From Streptomyces humidus (GTDB lineage Bacteria > Actinomycetota > Actinomycetes > Streptomycetales > Streptomycetaceae): DNA of 64,000 nt. A program made the translations under genes and the position numbers. Where the stretch lies: positions 121,412 to 185,411 of the forward strand of contig NZ_BMTL01000021.1 in the NCBI RefSeq assembly GCF_014649655.1, written 5' to 3'. Numbering within the stretch: the first letter of the stretch is position 1; every line of letters starts with the position of its first letter. The notes beneath the pieces were generated by a model. The model was not told where the DNA came from and searched no databases. It worked only from the letters and a program-made list of their open reading frames with translations. Positions 42,054 to 51,266 of this stretch are shown here, piece after piece.

Positions 42054-43595
42054 CTAAACCTCCATCTGCGCGCAGGCCCTCTCCCAGAGATCGGGCAGCG
42101 CCTCCTCCGCCAGCTCGGCCCGCCCCTCCTCACGGCCGTACAGCACCCCGTAGGTGAAGGCGCTCTCCCCCGCGGCGTGCGCCACGGCCGACAGCTCGCG
42201 CAGGGTCCGGCGGGCCATGACGCTGTCCTGGTGGTCGCCGAGCAGGCTCTGCAACGACTTCATGGACTTGGCCAGCGTCTTGGCCGGGCCGCCGACCGCG
42301 GGGGTGGCGGTCTCCGCCGCATAGCGGGTCCGCTTGGCCTTCTTGCGCGCCTCGTGCAGGGTCGCGTCGCGGGTGGGGCCGGGCGGCTGTTCCAGGGCCT
42401 GTCCGACCAGCGTGGACACCTTCGCGAAGTCCTTGCGGACGGCCTTGGCGAGCACCTTGGCCGGCTTGCCCCCGGCCGCCTTCAGCAGCGGCGGGTCGGC
42501 GACCAGGGCGTCCAGGTCGTCGAGCAGGGTGAGGTAGCGCGGCGAGTCCAGGACCCCGAGCAGCCGGTGGCGCGAGCCGCGGGCCTCGGCCTCGGCCCAG
42601 GCCCGCAGGCGCGCGCTCACCGGCCCGGAGACGAGGGTGTGGGGCAGGTCGTCCAGGCCCGCCGTCAGGCGCTCGTCGAGCACCTCCTGGTCGCGGCCCG
42701 CGCCCAGTTCGCCGGCGAGCCACTTCAGCTCGTCGGCGATCGGGTCGGTGACGGTCCGGTCGAGGACCTTGCGGAAGGAGCGGAAGGTGCTGCGCAGCCG
42801 GCGGGTCGCGACGCGCATGTCGTGCACGGAGTCCTCGGTCTCCTGCCGGACGGCCGGATCGAGGGCGACGATCGCGTCCCGTTGGACGCGCACGTACGCC
42901 AGCACGTGGTCGCCGGCGGTGACGGGATCGCCGACGGCGGCCTTCTCGTCCGCCGTCTTCCCGTTGCCTCCCTTGCCCCCCTTGTTCCGCTTCTTCTTCG
43001 AGGCCGTCTCCGTCAGCGCCCTCGCCAGTTTGGACGGCGACGTCGACGGCCGGACGCCCGCCTTGCGCAACCGCTTGTCCACCTTGTCGAGAAGCGCGGG
43101 GTCACCGCCGTCGGCGAGCTCCACCTCGATCTCGGTCCACTGGGCGCCGCCCTCGCCGCCGAACAGCCGGTCCGCCCGTACGGCGTCCACGCTGGCCTCG
43201 GCGAGCAGCCGGCCCTTGGCGTCGACGAGCTCGCGGACGTCCCGGCTGGAGCGCAGCCGCACCACCGGCACCAACTGGCCCTCGCGGACACGGGAGCGGA
43301 CCAGTCGGCCGAGCTCTTCGGGCACGGTGTCCGAGAGCGGCGATCTGATCTCGTCCCGGACGCCGGCCTCGACGGGGAGTTTCAGGTGCCATCCGGCGTC
43401 GGCGCCGCCGGTGCGACGGCGCAGGGTGATCGAGGCCGCGGCCAGACGCAGGTCGGAGGTGTCGTAGTAGGTCGCGTCCAGCTCGGTGACGCCCTTGTCG
43501 AGGACGGTGGCGACGCCGCCGACTCCGGTCAGGTCGGGCAGCCCGCTCTCGTCGGATTCGTACTTGCGCTCGATCTCGCGTTTCGTCTCCGCCAT
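42054..43595 (-). CDS. CYTH and CHAD domain protein
   Basis: 513 residues. Residues 1-205 are a CYTH triphosphate-tunnel domain: MAETKREIERKYES (ExExK-type motif), ELDATYYDTSDLRLAAASIT, LRRRTGGADAGWHLKLPVEA, WTEIEVELADGG. A charged linker (KKKRNKGGKGGNGKTADEKA) leads to a CHAD helical domain (about 225-510): AYVRVQRDAIVALDPAVRQE, DSVHDMRVATRRLRSTFRSF, LHEARKKAKRTRYAAET. Conserved histidines and basic residues of CHAD bind polyphosphate, so a polyphosphate-associated role is likely; the tunnel enzyme may hydrolyse tripolyphosphate. Confidence 0.93.
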   Translation of the reverse strand: MAETKREIERKYESDESGLPDLTGVGGVATVLDKGVTELDATYYDTSDLRLAAASITLRRRTGGADAGWHLKLPVEAGVRDEIRSPLSDTVPEELGRLVRSRVREGQLVPVVRLRSSRDVRELVDAKGRLLAEASVDAVRADRLFGGEGGAQWTEIEVELADGGDPALLDKVDKRLRKAGVRPSTSPSKLARALTETASKKKRNKGGKGGNGKTADEKAAVGDPVTAGDHVLAYVRVQRDAIVALDPAVRQETEDSVHDMRVATRRLRSTFRSFRKVLDRTVTDPIADELKWLAGELGAGRDQEVLDERLTAGLDDLPHTLVSGPVSARLRAWAEAEARGSRHRLLGVLDSPRYLTLLDDLDALVADPPLLKAAGGKPAKVLAKAVRKDFAKVSTLVGQALEQPPGPTRDATLHEARKKAKRTRYAAETATPAVGGPAKTLAKSMKSLQSLLGDHQDSVMARRTLRELSAVAHAAGESAFTYGVLYGREEGRAELAEEALPDLWERACAQMEV

Positions 43596-43697
43596 GAATT
43601 GAATCTAGTCGCACTCGGGTCCGAGCGGCAGTGCGCACCGGACCCGAATCGCGGCAGGACCGGGGGAAACACGAGGTGTCGCGGGGTGCCGGGGTGC

Positions 43698-44897
43698 TCA
43701 GGCCGACATCGGCCGTTGCACCCGGATGGACTGCAGCAGCCCCACCGCCACCCATACCGCGAACATCGACGTGCCGCCGTAGGAGACGAACGGCAGCGGC
43801 AGGCCCGTCACCGGCATGATGCCCAGCGTCATGCCGATGTTCTCGAAGGACTGGAAGGCGAACCAGGCCACGATGCCCGCGGCGACGATCGTGCCGTAGA
43901 GCTCCGTCGTCTCACGCGCTATGCGGCAGGCGCGCCAGAGGACCACGCCGAGCAGGACGATGATCAGGCCCGCTCCCATGAAGCCGAGTTCCTCGCCCGC
44001 GACGGTGAAGACGAAGTCCGTCTGCTGTTCGGGGACGAACTGGCCCGTCGTCTGTGAGCCGTGGAACAGCCCGGCGCCGGTGAGGCCGCCGGAGCCGATC
44101 GCGATCCGCGCCTGGTTGGTGTTGTAGCCCACGCCGGCCGGGTCGAGGCTGGGGTTGGCGAAGGCGGCGAAGCGGGCGATCTGGTAGTCGTCGAGGATGT
44201 GCAGCTGCCAGACGGCGATCGCGCCGGCCGCGCCGGCGGCGAGCAGGCCGAAGACCCAGCGGTTGGAGGCGCCGGAGGCCAGCAGCACGCCGAGCACGAT
44301 CATCACCATGACCATGACCGACCCGAGGTCGGGCATCAGCATCACGACCAGCATGGGGACGGCCGCGAGACCGAGCGCCTGGAGGACCGTGCGCTGGTCC
44401 GGGTAGGGCTTGTCGCCGGCGTCGACGCGTGCCGCGAGCAGCATCGCCATGCCGAGGATGATCGCGATCTTCACGAACTCCGAGGGCTGCAGCGAGAAGC
44501 CGCCGCCGAGCACGATCCAGGAGTGCGCGCCGTTGACCGTGGAGCCGAGCGGCGTCAGCACCGCGAGGATCCCCAGGAGCGACAGGCCGTACAGGACCGG
44601 CACCGCGTTGCGCAGGGTGCGGTGGCCGAGCCAGACCGTGCCGACCATCAGGGCGAGCCCGATGCCGGTGTTCATCAGGTGCCGGACGAGGAAGTAGTAC
44701 GGGTCGCCCTGGTTGATCTCGGTGCGGTTGCGGGTCGCCGAGAAGACCAGGAGCGAGCCGATCAGCGACAGCGCGATCGCCGACAGCAGTATCGGCCAGT
44801 CCAGCCTGCGGGCCAGCGAGTCACGGGCGAAGACCCGCGTCCAGCCGGCCCTCGCGGGCCCGTATCCGGAGACGGAGAAACCGTTCGCACCGGTCAT
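43698..44897 (-). CDS. rodA: Peptidoglycan polymerase RodA (SEDS family)
   Basis: 399 residues, about ten membrane segments. Seen: LLSAIALSLIGSLLVFSATR, GIGLALMVGTVWLGHR, SWIVLGGGFSLQPSEFVKIA, VVMLMPDLGSVMVMVMIVL (conserved Asp loop), GSQTTGQFVPEQQTDFVFTV (cell-wall loop), PVTGLPLPFVSYGGTSMFAV. Polymerises lipid II together with the class B PBP encoded upstream. The ATG at 44895-44897 overlaps the pbp2 stop (ATGA), with GGAGG eight bases before it; translational coupling fits their 1:1 complex. In S. coelicolor this locus (sfr) is part of the spore-wall synthesis complex. Confidence 0.96.
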   Translation of the reverse strand: MTGANGFSVSGYGPARAGWTRVFARDSLARRLDWPILLSAIALSLIGSLLVFSATRNRTEINQGDPYYFLVRHLMNTGIGLALMVGTVWLGHRTLRNAVPVLYGLSLLGILAVLTPLGSTVNGAHSWIVLGGGFSLQPSEFVKIAIILGMAMLLAARVDAGDKPYPDQRTVLQALGLAAVPMLVVMLMPDLGSVMVMVMIVLGVLLASGASNRWVFGLLAAGAAGAIAVWQLHILDDYQIARFAAFANPSLDPAGVGYNTNQARIAIGSGGLTGAGLFHGSQTTGQFVPEQQTDFVFTVAGEELGFMGAGLIIVLLGVVLWRACRIARETTELYGTIVAAGIVAWFAFQSFENIGMTLGIMPVTGLPLPFVSYGGTSMFAVWVAVGLLQSIRVQRPMSA

Positions 44898-47143
44898 GTG
44901 CACATCCTCCGGCTTCCCCTCTTCCGTCGTCGTCTGCGGGTGTCGCGGTTGGGGTCGGTGTTCTGCTGCACGGTGCCCGCCGGCTGTGTGTCGCCGGGAT
45001 TCGGCGCAGTCTGCTGGCTGGCGCGCTGCTCCTTGGCCGGGTCCTTGGAGAGCTTGGGGGCCTTGATCGTGCCGTCCGCCTGGATCTTCGGCAGGCCGGT
45101 CTGCGGCGTGGGCAGCAGGGCGTTCTTCTTGTCGATCTTGCCGTCGTCGGAGACGCCGTACATCGCGTTGTAGATGTGCCGCACGGCCTCGCCGGAGGCG
45201 CCCGAGCCGGTGCCGGCCTGGGCGATCGTCATGACGACCGTGTAGTCCTTGCTGTACGTGGCGAGCCAGGACGTCGTCTGCTTGCCGTAGACCTCCGCGG
45301 TGCCGGTCTTGGCGTGCAGCGGGATCTGCTCCTGCGGCCAGCCGCCGAACTTCCAGGCGGCGGTACCGCGGGTGACCACGCCTTCCAGCGCGGCGTCCAT
45401 GCCCTTGATCGTGGCCTGGGTGACGGGCAGTCTGCCCTTGGGCTTGGGCTTGATCTCGTGGACGGTCCTGCCGTCGGGGCTGACGATCGCCTTGCCGATG
45501 GTAGGGGTGTACATCGTGCCGCCGTTGGCGATGGCCCCGTAGATCACGGCCTCCTGGATCGGGGTGACGAGGGTGTCGCCCTGGCCGATGGAGTAGTTGA
45601 TCGAGTCGCCCTCGCGCATCTTGTTGCCTTCGAGGCAGTTCTCGTACGCGATCTTCTCGACGTAAGAGCCGTCCTTTTTACCGGACTTGCACCAGGAGTC
45701 CTTGTTGGCCTTCCAGTAGGACTCCTTCCACTGACGGTCCGGGACCCGGCCGGTGACCTCGTTGGGCAGGTCGAGACCGGTCTCCTTGCCGAGGCCGAAC
45801 TGGTGGGCGGCCTTGTAGAAGTAGTCCTTGGGCTCGCCCTTCTTCGGGTTGATGCCGCCGTCCTTCTTCCACTCCCGGTCGGCGAGACCGTAGAAGACGG
45901 TGTCACAGGAGACCTCGAGGGCGCGGCCGAGCGAGATGGGGCCGAAGCTCTCCCCCTCGAAGTTCTTGAAGACCTGGCCGCCCACCGAGTACGAGCTGGT
46001 GCACGGGTAGCCGCCGTCCCACTCGTAGCCCGCTTCGACCGCGGCGGCCGTGGAGACCACCTTGAAGGTCGAACCGGGCGCGGACTGACCCTGTATGGCC
46101 CGGTTGAGCAGCGGGTAGTCGGAGTCCTTGCCGGTGAGCTTCTTGTAGTCCTTGGCGGAGATGCCGCCGACCCAGACGTTGGGGTCGTAGGCCGGGGCGG
46201 ACGCCATGGCGACGACCCGGCCGGTCTTGGCCTCCATCACGACGACGGCGCCGGAGTCGGCCTTGTAGTTCTCGCCGGTGATCTTGTCGAACTGGGTGCG
46301 GGCGATCTTCATCGCGTTGTTCAGTTCGTACTCGGCGACCCGCTGGACACGGGCGTCGATGCTGGTGACGAGGTTGGAGCCGGGCTGAGCCGCGTCCGCC
46401 TCGGCCTGGCCGATGACGCGGCCGAGGTTGTCGACCTCGTAGCGGGTGACGCCGGCCTTGCCGCGCAGTTCCTTGTCGTACTGGCGCTCCAGGCCGCTGC
46501 GGCCGACCTGGTCGGAGCGCAGGTACGGCGAGTCGGTGTCCTGGGCCTTGGTGATCTCCTCGTCGGTGACCGGGGAGAGATAGCCGAGGACCTGGGCGGT
46601 GTTGGCGTTGCCGGGGGCCGCGTAACGCCGTACGGCCTCGGGCTCGGCGGTGATGCCCGGGAAGTCCTCGGCGCGTTCGCGGATCTGCAGGGCCTGCTTG
46701 GCGGTGGCCTCGTCGGTGATCGGGATCGGCTGGTAGGGCGAGCCGTTCCAGCAGGGCTGCGGCGTTTTCGCGTCGCACAGCCGGACCTTCAGCGCGACCT
46801 CGTCGGGCTTCATGCCGAGGACCCCGGCCAGCTTGGTCAGGACCGCCTTGCCGTCGTCCCTCTGCTTCAGCAGCTCGGTGCGGGAGGCGGAGACCACGAG
46901 GCGCGTCTCGTTGTCGGCCAGGGGCACTCCGCGCGCGTCCAGGATCGAGCCGCGCACGGCGGGTTCGACGACCTGCTGGACGTGGTTGCCGGAGGCCTCC
47001 TTGGCGTACGCCGCACCCTCGCGGATCTGCAGGTACCACAGGCGGCCGCCGAGGGTGCCGAGCAGGGAGAGGACGAGGATCTGGATCACGACGAGCCGGA
47101 TCTGGACCCGTGGGCTCCGACCGGTCTCGGGAATGTTGGTCAC
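44894..47143 (-). CDS. mrdA: Penicillin-binding protein 2 (class B transpeptidase)
   Basis: 749 residues. One N-terminal membrane segment (VQIRLVVIQILVLSLLGTLG), a dimerisation domain (PAVRGSILDARGVPLADNET), and the transpeptidase domain with SxxK at S358-TFK (SAPGSTFKVV), the SIGQGD region and KTG in HAKTGTAEVYGKQTTSWLAT. Two stretches with cysteines (VRLCDAKTPQPCWNG and DSWCKSGKKDG to ENCLEG) suggest extracellular disulfides. The C-terminus is Pro/Gln/Thr-rich and ends with a basic RRRRRKRGSRR tail. Cross-links peptidoglycan with RodA; part of the Streptomyces spore-wall complex. Confidence 0.95.
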   Translation of the reverse strand: MTNIPETGRSPRVQIRLVVIQILVLSLLGTLGGRLWYLQIREGAAYAKEASGNHVQQVVEPAVRGSILDARGVPLADNETRLVVSASRTELLKQRDDGKAVLTKLAGVLGMKPDEVALKVRLCDAKTPQPCWNGSPYQPIPITDEATAKQALQIRERAEDFPGITAEPEAVRRYAAPGNANTAQVLGYLSPVTDEEITKAQDTDSPYLRSDQVGRSGLERQYDKELRGKAGVTRYEVDNLGRVIGQAEADAAQPGSNLVTSIDARVQRVAEYELNNAMKIARTQFDKITGENYKADSGAVVVMEAKTGRVVAMASAPAYDPNVWVGGISAKDYKKLTGKDSDYPLLNRAIQGQSAPGSTFKVVSTAAAVEAGYEWDGGYPCTSSYSVGGQVFKNFEGESFGPISLGRALEVSCDTVFYGLADREWKKDGGINPKKGEPKDYFYKAAHQFGLGKETGLDLPNEVTGRVPDRQWKESYWKANKDSWCKSGKKDGSYVEKIAYENCLEGNKMREGDSINYSIGQGDTLVTPIQEAVIYGAIANGGTMYTPTIGKAIVSPDGRTVHEIKPKPKGRLPVTQATIKGMDAALEGVVTRGTAAWKFGGWPQEQIPLHAKTGTAEVYGKQTTSWLATYSKDYTVVMTIAQAGTGSGASGEAVRHIYNAMYGVSDDGKIDKKNALLPTPQTGLPKIQADGTIKAPKLSKDPAKEQRASQQTAPNPGDTQPAGTVQQNTDPNRDTRRRRRKRGSRRMCT

Positions 47144-47298
47144 TGCGGCTGTCTCCCCCTCTCAGTACGCGGACTCGGTGTGCGGACGTGTGTGCGCGGA
47201 CGAATGATGAACGACCGGTCTGTGCGACCTCGTTCCGCCTGGACTTCCTCGTTCGGGTGATTCATCCACCGGCGCGCTCGGCGCGCGGACGCCCGCGT

Positions 47299-47970
47299 TC
47301 ACAGCCGCTTGACCCCCTTGATGCGCCCGGCCCGGGTGGCCCGCGACCTGGCCGCCTTCAGCTTGAGTCCGCCGCGCTGCCCGCCGATCCTCAGGCCCGT
47401 GCCGGAGGAGAGCCAGCCGGAGGAGATGTCGGGACTCCTGGCGGCGGAGTTGGTCTCGGCGAGTGGGTCGTTGTCGGCCCGCCGCGCCAGGAACATGATC
47501 GCCGGGACCACGAACGGGGCGAGCAGCAGGTCGTACAGGGCGGACGTGAACAGCAGCCCGGTGAGGCCGACATGACGGGCTGCGGTGTCGCCGACGAGGG
47601 CGCCGACCCCGGCGTACAGCAGGGTGGAGCCGACGGCGGCGGCGACGACCACGACCATCGGGCCGGTGGCCGATCTGATCTGTCCGGTCTCGGGCTTGAT
47701 CAGCCCGGCGAGGTAACCGATCACGCAGAGCACCAGGGCGTAGCGCCCGGCGGCGTGGTCGGCGGGCGGCGCGAGGTCGGCCAGCAGGCCGGCGCCGAAG
47801 CCGATGAGGGCGCCGCCGACATGGCCGTACACCATGGCCAGTCCGAGGACGGTGAGCAGGAGGAGGTCGGGGACGGCGCCCGGGAGGTGGAGGCGGGCGA
47901 GGACGCTCACCTGGATCACCAGGGCGACGACGACCAGGGGGACGGAGAGCAGGATCCGGTTGACGCGCAT
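47299..47970 (-). CDS. mreD: Rod shape-determining protein MreD
   Basis: 223 residues with five to six membrane segments: RILLSVPLVVVALVIQVSVL, DLLLLTVLGLAMVYGHVGGA, LIGFGAGLLADLAPPADHAA, LVLCVIGYLAGLIKP, VVVVAAAVGSTLLYAGVGAL, SALYDLLLAPFVVPAIMF. The LADL-PP motif is typical of actinobacterial MreD. An extra basic C-terminal tail of about 50 residues (LRIGGQRGGLKLKAARSRAT) follows. Lies between mreC and pbp2 in the same transcript; 155 bases separate it from pbp2. Confidence 0.94.
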   Translation of the reverse strand: MRVNRILLSVPLVVVALVIQVSVLARLHLPGAVPDLLLLTVLGLAMVYGHVGGALIGFGAGLLADLAPPADHAAGRYALVLCVIGYLAGLIKPETGQIRSATGPMVVVVAAAVGSTLLYAGVGALVGDTAARHVGLTGLLFTSALYDLLLAPFVVPAIMFLARRADNDPLAETNSAARSPDISSGWLSSGTGLRIGGQRGGLKLKAARSRATRAGRIKGVKRL

Positions 47971-47984
47971 GGGGGTGTCAGCTC

Positions 47985-48923
47985 CTACTGCTGCTGGCCG
48001 TCTACGGGTGCGTTCGCGCTCGGCGTGACCGTGACGGTCACCGTCGGCGTGGGGACCGGTTTGGGCTTCGAGGGGAGCACGGTGTCGCGCGGGTCCTTCT
48101 TCGGGGCCTCGACGACCACGCCCACGATGTCGAGCTTGGTGAAGCTGACGTACGGCGTGACGTAGAGGGTGCGGGTGAGGTCGCCGCCGGAGGGGTCGAC
48201 GCGGGAGACGACGCCGACGGGAACGCCGGGCACGAAGGGCTTGTCGGCCTGTGAGCCGAAGGTGACCAGCCGGTCGCCCTTCCTCACGTCGGCCTTGCCG
48301 TTGAGGAGTTCGACGCGCAGCGGGCGGTCGCCCTGCCCGGAGGCGAAGCCGAGCTCGTCGGACGCCTCCATCCGGGTGCCGACGGTGAAGTCGGGGTCGC
48401 TGGCCAGGAGCACGGTCGCGGTGTCCGGGCCGACGGTGGTGACCCGCCCGACCAGCCCGTCCCCGTTCAGGACCGTCATGTCGCGCCTGACGCCGTCGTT
48501 GGCGCCGACGTCGATGGTGATCGTCCAGGAGAAGCCCTGGGCCGCTCCTATCGCGATGACCTCCGCGCCCTTGATGCCGTACTGACCGGTGCCGGCGATC
48601 TTCAGCATCCTGTCGAGCTGCGTCAGCCGGCTGCGGTTGCGGTCGTCGCTGCCGAGCTTCGCCTTGAGCGCCGCGTTCTCCTTCTCCAGCGCGGTGAGCC
48701 GGTCATGGCGTCCCCCGGAGTCACGGACGGCCGAGACGGCGTTGCCGACGGGGTCCACCGCCGACGCCACGCCGTTCTCGATCGGGCCGAAGGCCGCGGC
48801 CGCGGCCTGCCGGGCGCCGTCGACCGGGGAGTCCTCCCCGCCCCGGATGTCGACCGTGATCAGCGCGAACGCTACGGCGATCAGCAGCACCAGGAGCAGC
48901 CGGCTCTCTCGTGTGTCCCTCAC
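47985..48923 (-). CDS. mreC: Rod shape-determining protein MreC
   Basis: 312 residues. N-terminal membrane segment (RLLLVLLIAVAFALITVDIR), a coiled coil (residues about 70-100: RHDRLTALEKENAALKAKLG), then the beta domain: AAQGFSWTITIDVGANDGVR, TVLNGDGLVGRVTTVGPDTA, TVLLASDPDFTVGTRMEASD, GDRLVTFGSQADKPFVPGVP. The tail is Thr/Pro/Val-rich (PTPTVTVTVTPSANAP). Its GTG start is 207 bases from the mreB stop, with a hairpin between. Scaffolds the elongation complex outside the membrane. Confidence 0.95.
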   Translation of the reverse strand: MRDTRESRLLLVLLIAVAFALITVDIRGGEDSPVDGARQAAAAAFGPIENGVASAVDPVGNAVSAVRDSGGRHDRLTALEKENAALKAKLGSDDRNRSRLTQLDRMLKIAGTGQYGIKGAEVIAIGAAQGFSWTITIDVGANDGVRRDMTVLNGDGLVGRVTTVGPDTATVLLASDPDFTVGTRMEASDELGFASGQGDRPLRVELLNGKADVRKGDRLVTFGSQADKPFVPGVPVGVVSRVDPSGGDLTRTLYVTPYVSFTKLDIVGVVVEAPKKDPRDTVLPSKPKPVPTPTVTVTVTPSANAPVDGQQQ

Positions 48924-49080
48924 GTGCGGCGGCCGTGCCCTTCCTCGAGAGAAAAACCAGAACAGGAATCAGGAAGCAGGTATGGACAAGCAGTTGCAGG
49001 AAGCGGGTCGGGAATTGGGGTAGCCCCGGGCCAGCATGACCAAGGGCGCTTTATGGGAGCTTATGCCTCTATATCAATGA

Positions 49081-49116
49081 TCCGCCGCACGAGAGGAGAT
49101 CGTCCCGTACGGCGGA
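49081..49116 (-). terminator. Hairpin between mreB and mreC
   Basis: TCCGCCG (49081-49087) pairs with CGGCGGA (49110-49116), extended inward with one mismatch. It lies 15 bases past the mreB stop in the transcript. Probably allows more mreB than mreCD message. Confidence 0.65.
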
Positions 49117-49130
49117 ATCGAAGCGTTACG

Positions 49131-50162
49131 TCATCTGCGCGGCGCCGCGTCCAGGACCTGCTGGAGCGCCTCGAACTCCTCGACGCACTTCCCGGAGCCC
49201 AGCGCCACGCTGTCCAGCGGGTCCTCGGCGATGTGGATGGGCATGCCGGTCTCCCGGCGCAGCCGCTCGTCGAGACCGCGCAGCAGGGCTCCGCCGCCGG
49301 TCAGAACGATTCCGCGGTCCATGATGTCGCCGGACAGCTCCGGCGGACACTTGTCGAGCGTGGTCTTCACGGCGTCGACGATCGCGTTGACCGGTTCCTC
49401 GATCGCCTTGCGCACCTCAGCGGCCGAGATGACGACGGTCTTGGGCAGTCCGGAGACGAGGTCGCGGCCACGGATCTCCGTGTGCTGGTCGTCGTCGAGG
49501 TCATACGCCGAACCGATCGTGATCTTGATCTGTTCGGCGCTCCGCTCACCGAGGAGGAGGCTGTACTCCTTCTTGATGTGCTGGATGATCGCGTTGTCCA
49601 GTTCATCGCCCGCGACACGGATGGACTGGGCGGTGACGATGCCGCCGAGCGAGATGACCGCGACCTCCGTGGTGCCGCCGCCGATGTCCACCACCATGTT
49701 GCCCGTGGCCTCGTGGACCGGCAGGCCGGAGCCGATGGCCGCGGCCATCGGCTCCTCGATGATGTGCACCTGACGGGCGCCGGCCTGGGTCGACGCCTCG
49801 ATGACGGCACGGCGCTCGACGCCCGTGATGCCCGAGGGCACACAGACGACGACTCGCGGACGAGCCAGATACCTCCGCTTGTGGATCTTCAGGATGAAGT
49901 AGCGGAGCATCCGCTCGGTGATCTCGAAGTCGGCGATCACGCCGTCCTTCAGCGGACGCACGGCAACGATGTTGCCGGGCGTGCGCCCGATCATCTTCTT
50001 CGCTTCGGCGCCGACCGCGAGGATGCCACCGGTGTTGGTGTTGATCGCGACGACGGACGGCTCGTTGAGTACGATCCCGCGACCCCTGACGTACACCAGC
50101 GTGTTGGCGGTCCCGAGGTCGACAGCCATGTCACGGCCGATGAACGACATTGAGTTCCCCAT
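49131..50162 (-). CDS. mreB: Actin homologue MreB
   Basis: 343 residues from the ATG at 50160-50162 (MGNSMSFIGRDMAVDLGTAN). The ATG at 50150 (MSFIGRDM) has the better Shine-Dalgarno (GGGGA five bases upstream) and would give 339. Actin-fold signatures: VDLGTANTLVYVRGRGIVLN (phosphate 1), VVDIGGGTTEVAVISLGGIV (phosphate 2), GRDLVSGLPKTVVISAAEVR, DRGIVLTGGGALLRGLDERL (adenosine). In Streptomyces MreB works mainly in spore-wall assembly rather than vegetative growth. First gene of the mreBCD-pbp2-rodA transcript. Confidence 0.97.
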   Translation of the reverse strand: MGNSMSFIGRDMAVDLGTANTLVYVRGRGIVLNEPSVVAINTNTGGILAVGAEAKKMIGRTPGNIVAVRPLKDGVIADFEITERMLRYFILKIHKRRYLARPRVVVCVPSGITGVERRAVIEASTQAGARQVHIIEEPMAAAIGSGLPVHEATGNMVVDIGGGTTEVAVISLGGIVTAQSIRVAGDELDNAIIQHIKKEYSLLLGERSAEQIKITIGSAYDLDDDQHTEIRGRDLVSGLPKTVVISAAEVRKAIEEPVNAIVDAVKTTLDKCPPELSGDIMDRGIVLTGGGALLRGLDERLRRETGMPIHIAEDPLDSVALGSGKCVEEFEALQQVLDAAPRR

Positions 50163-50384
50163 CAGGATTCGACTGGCCTTCCATGAGCTTTGAGGGCTTA
50201 TCAGGTCGGCGAGGTGGGTGCTGTGACGTGAAGGCTTCCATCGTAAACGCGCCTGCACGAACACTGCGGAGCGGTCTCCGCCATTGTTTGCAGATGCTGT
50301 GTGGGTTCGCTTCTGGAGACGGGCGTTCGGGGGCTCACGTTCCCTCGATCGCCCGCTTCAGACCCTTCTGCGGCCGTCGGGGAG

Positions 50385-50798
50385 TCAGGCTCGGCCGGGG
50401 AAGAAGATCTTCACCTCGCGCTCGGCGGACTCCTCGGAGTCGGAGGCGTGGATCAGGTTCTCGCGGACGATGACGCCGTAGTCGCCGCGGATGGAGCCGG
50501 GGGCGGCGGCGATCGGGTCGGTCGGGCCGGCCAGCGCGCGCACGCCCTCGATGACCCGATCGCCCTCGACGATCAGCGCGACGACCGGGCCGGAGGCCAT
50601 GAACTCCACCAGCGGCTCGTAGAAGGGCTTGCCCTTGTGCTCACCGTAGTGCTGCTCCAGCGTGTCCTGGTCCAGCGTGCGCAGCTCCAGCGCGGTGATC
50701 TGCCAGCCGGCCTTGCGCTCGATACGGCTGATGATCTCGCCGGTCAGGCCACGACGGACGGCGTCGGGCTTGAGCAGGACGAGGGTGCGCTGGCTCAC
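50385..50798 (-). CDS. ndk: Nucleoside diphosphate kinase
   Basis: 137 residues, standard length. Seen: RTLVLLKPDAVRRGLTGEII, GKPFYEPLVEFMASGPVVAL, GPTDPIAAAPGSIRGDYGVI, and catalytic His117 in NLIHASDSEESA. Transfers the terminal phosphate between nucleoside triphosphates and diphosphates. AAGGAG lies upstream of the ATG. Confidence 0.98.
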   Translation of the reverse strand: MSQRTLVLLKPDAVRRGLTGEIISRIERKAGWQITALELRTLDQDTLEQHYGEHKGKPFYEPLVEFMASGPVVALIVEGDRVIEGVRALAGPTDPIAAAPGSIRGDYGVIVRENLIHASDSEESAEREVKIFFPGRA

Positions 50799-50892
50799 GA
50801 GGGGACTCCTTCTACGGCCGGTGTTCCGGCGCCGGTGCTCTGGCGCCTGCAGGTGCGGTGGGATGAGGTTACAGGTCGGGTCCGGGCGCTCG

Positions 50893-51258
50893 TCACGCAG
50901 CGTCAGCGGTATCCGCAGAGGCGGCGGAGGCCTGCGCGGCGAAGCGGGCCTTGGCCTCGTCGACCTTTCTGCCGAAGTGCACCGACGCCCACCACAGGGC
51001 CCCGAAGAGCACGCCCATGAAGAACATGATCGGGACGAAGAGACCGGACGCGACGAGGGCGATCTGCAGCGCCCAGCCGAGGGCGACCCCGCCGGGCCGG
51101 GTGACCATGCCGCACAGCAGCACGGTGAGCAGCATGGCGACGCCGCAGACCGTCCACACCGTGGACGTGGACAGGTCGGAGTCCTTCATGGCGACCAGGC
51201 CGGCGAAGCCGATGACGAAGAACTCGCCGACCAGGGTCGAGGAGCAGAGCGTACGCAT
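50893..51258 (-). CDS. DUF4233 membrane protein
   Basis: 121 residues starting MRTLCSSTLVGEFFVIGFAG at an ATG 9 bases from the folC stop. Four membrane segments: EFFVIGFAGLVAM, VWTVCGVAMLLTVLLCGMVT, ALGWALQIALVASGLFVPIM, MFFMGVLFGALWWASVHFG. It then has a short Ala-rich tail. DUF4233 proteins are encoded directly after folC across actinobacteria; function unknown. The frame is open far upstream across folC, but the short start is right. Confidence 0.92.
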   Translation of the reverse strand: MRTLCSSTLVGEFFVIGFAGLVAMKDSDLSTSTVWTVCGVAMLLTVLLCGMVTRPGGVALGWALQIALVASGLFVPIMFFMGVLFGALWWASVHFGRKVDEAKARFAAQASAASADTADAA

Positions 51259-51266
51259 GGGGGGCC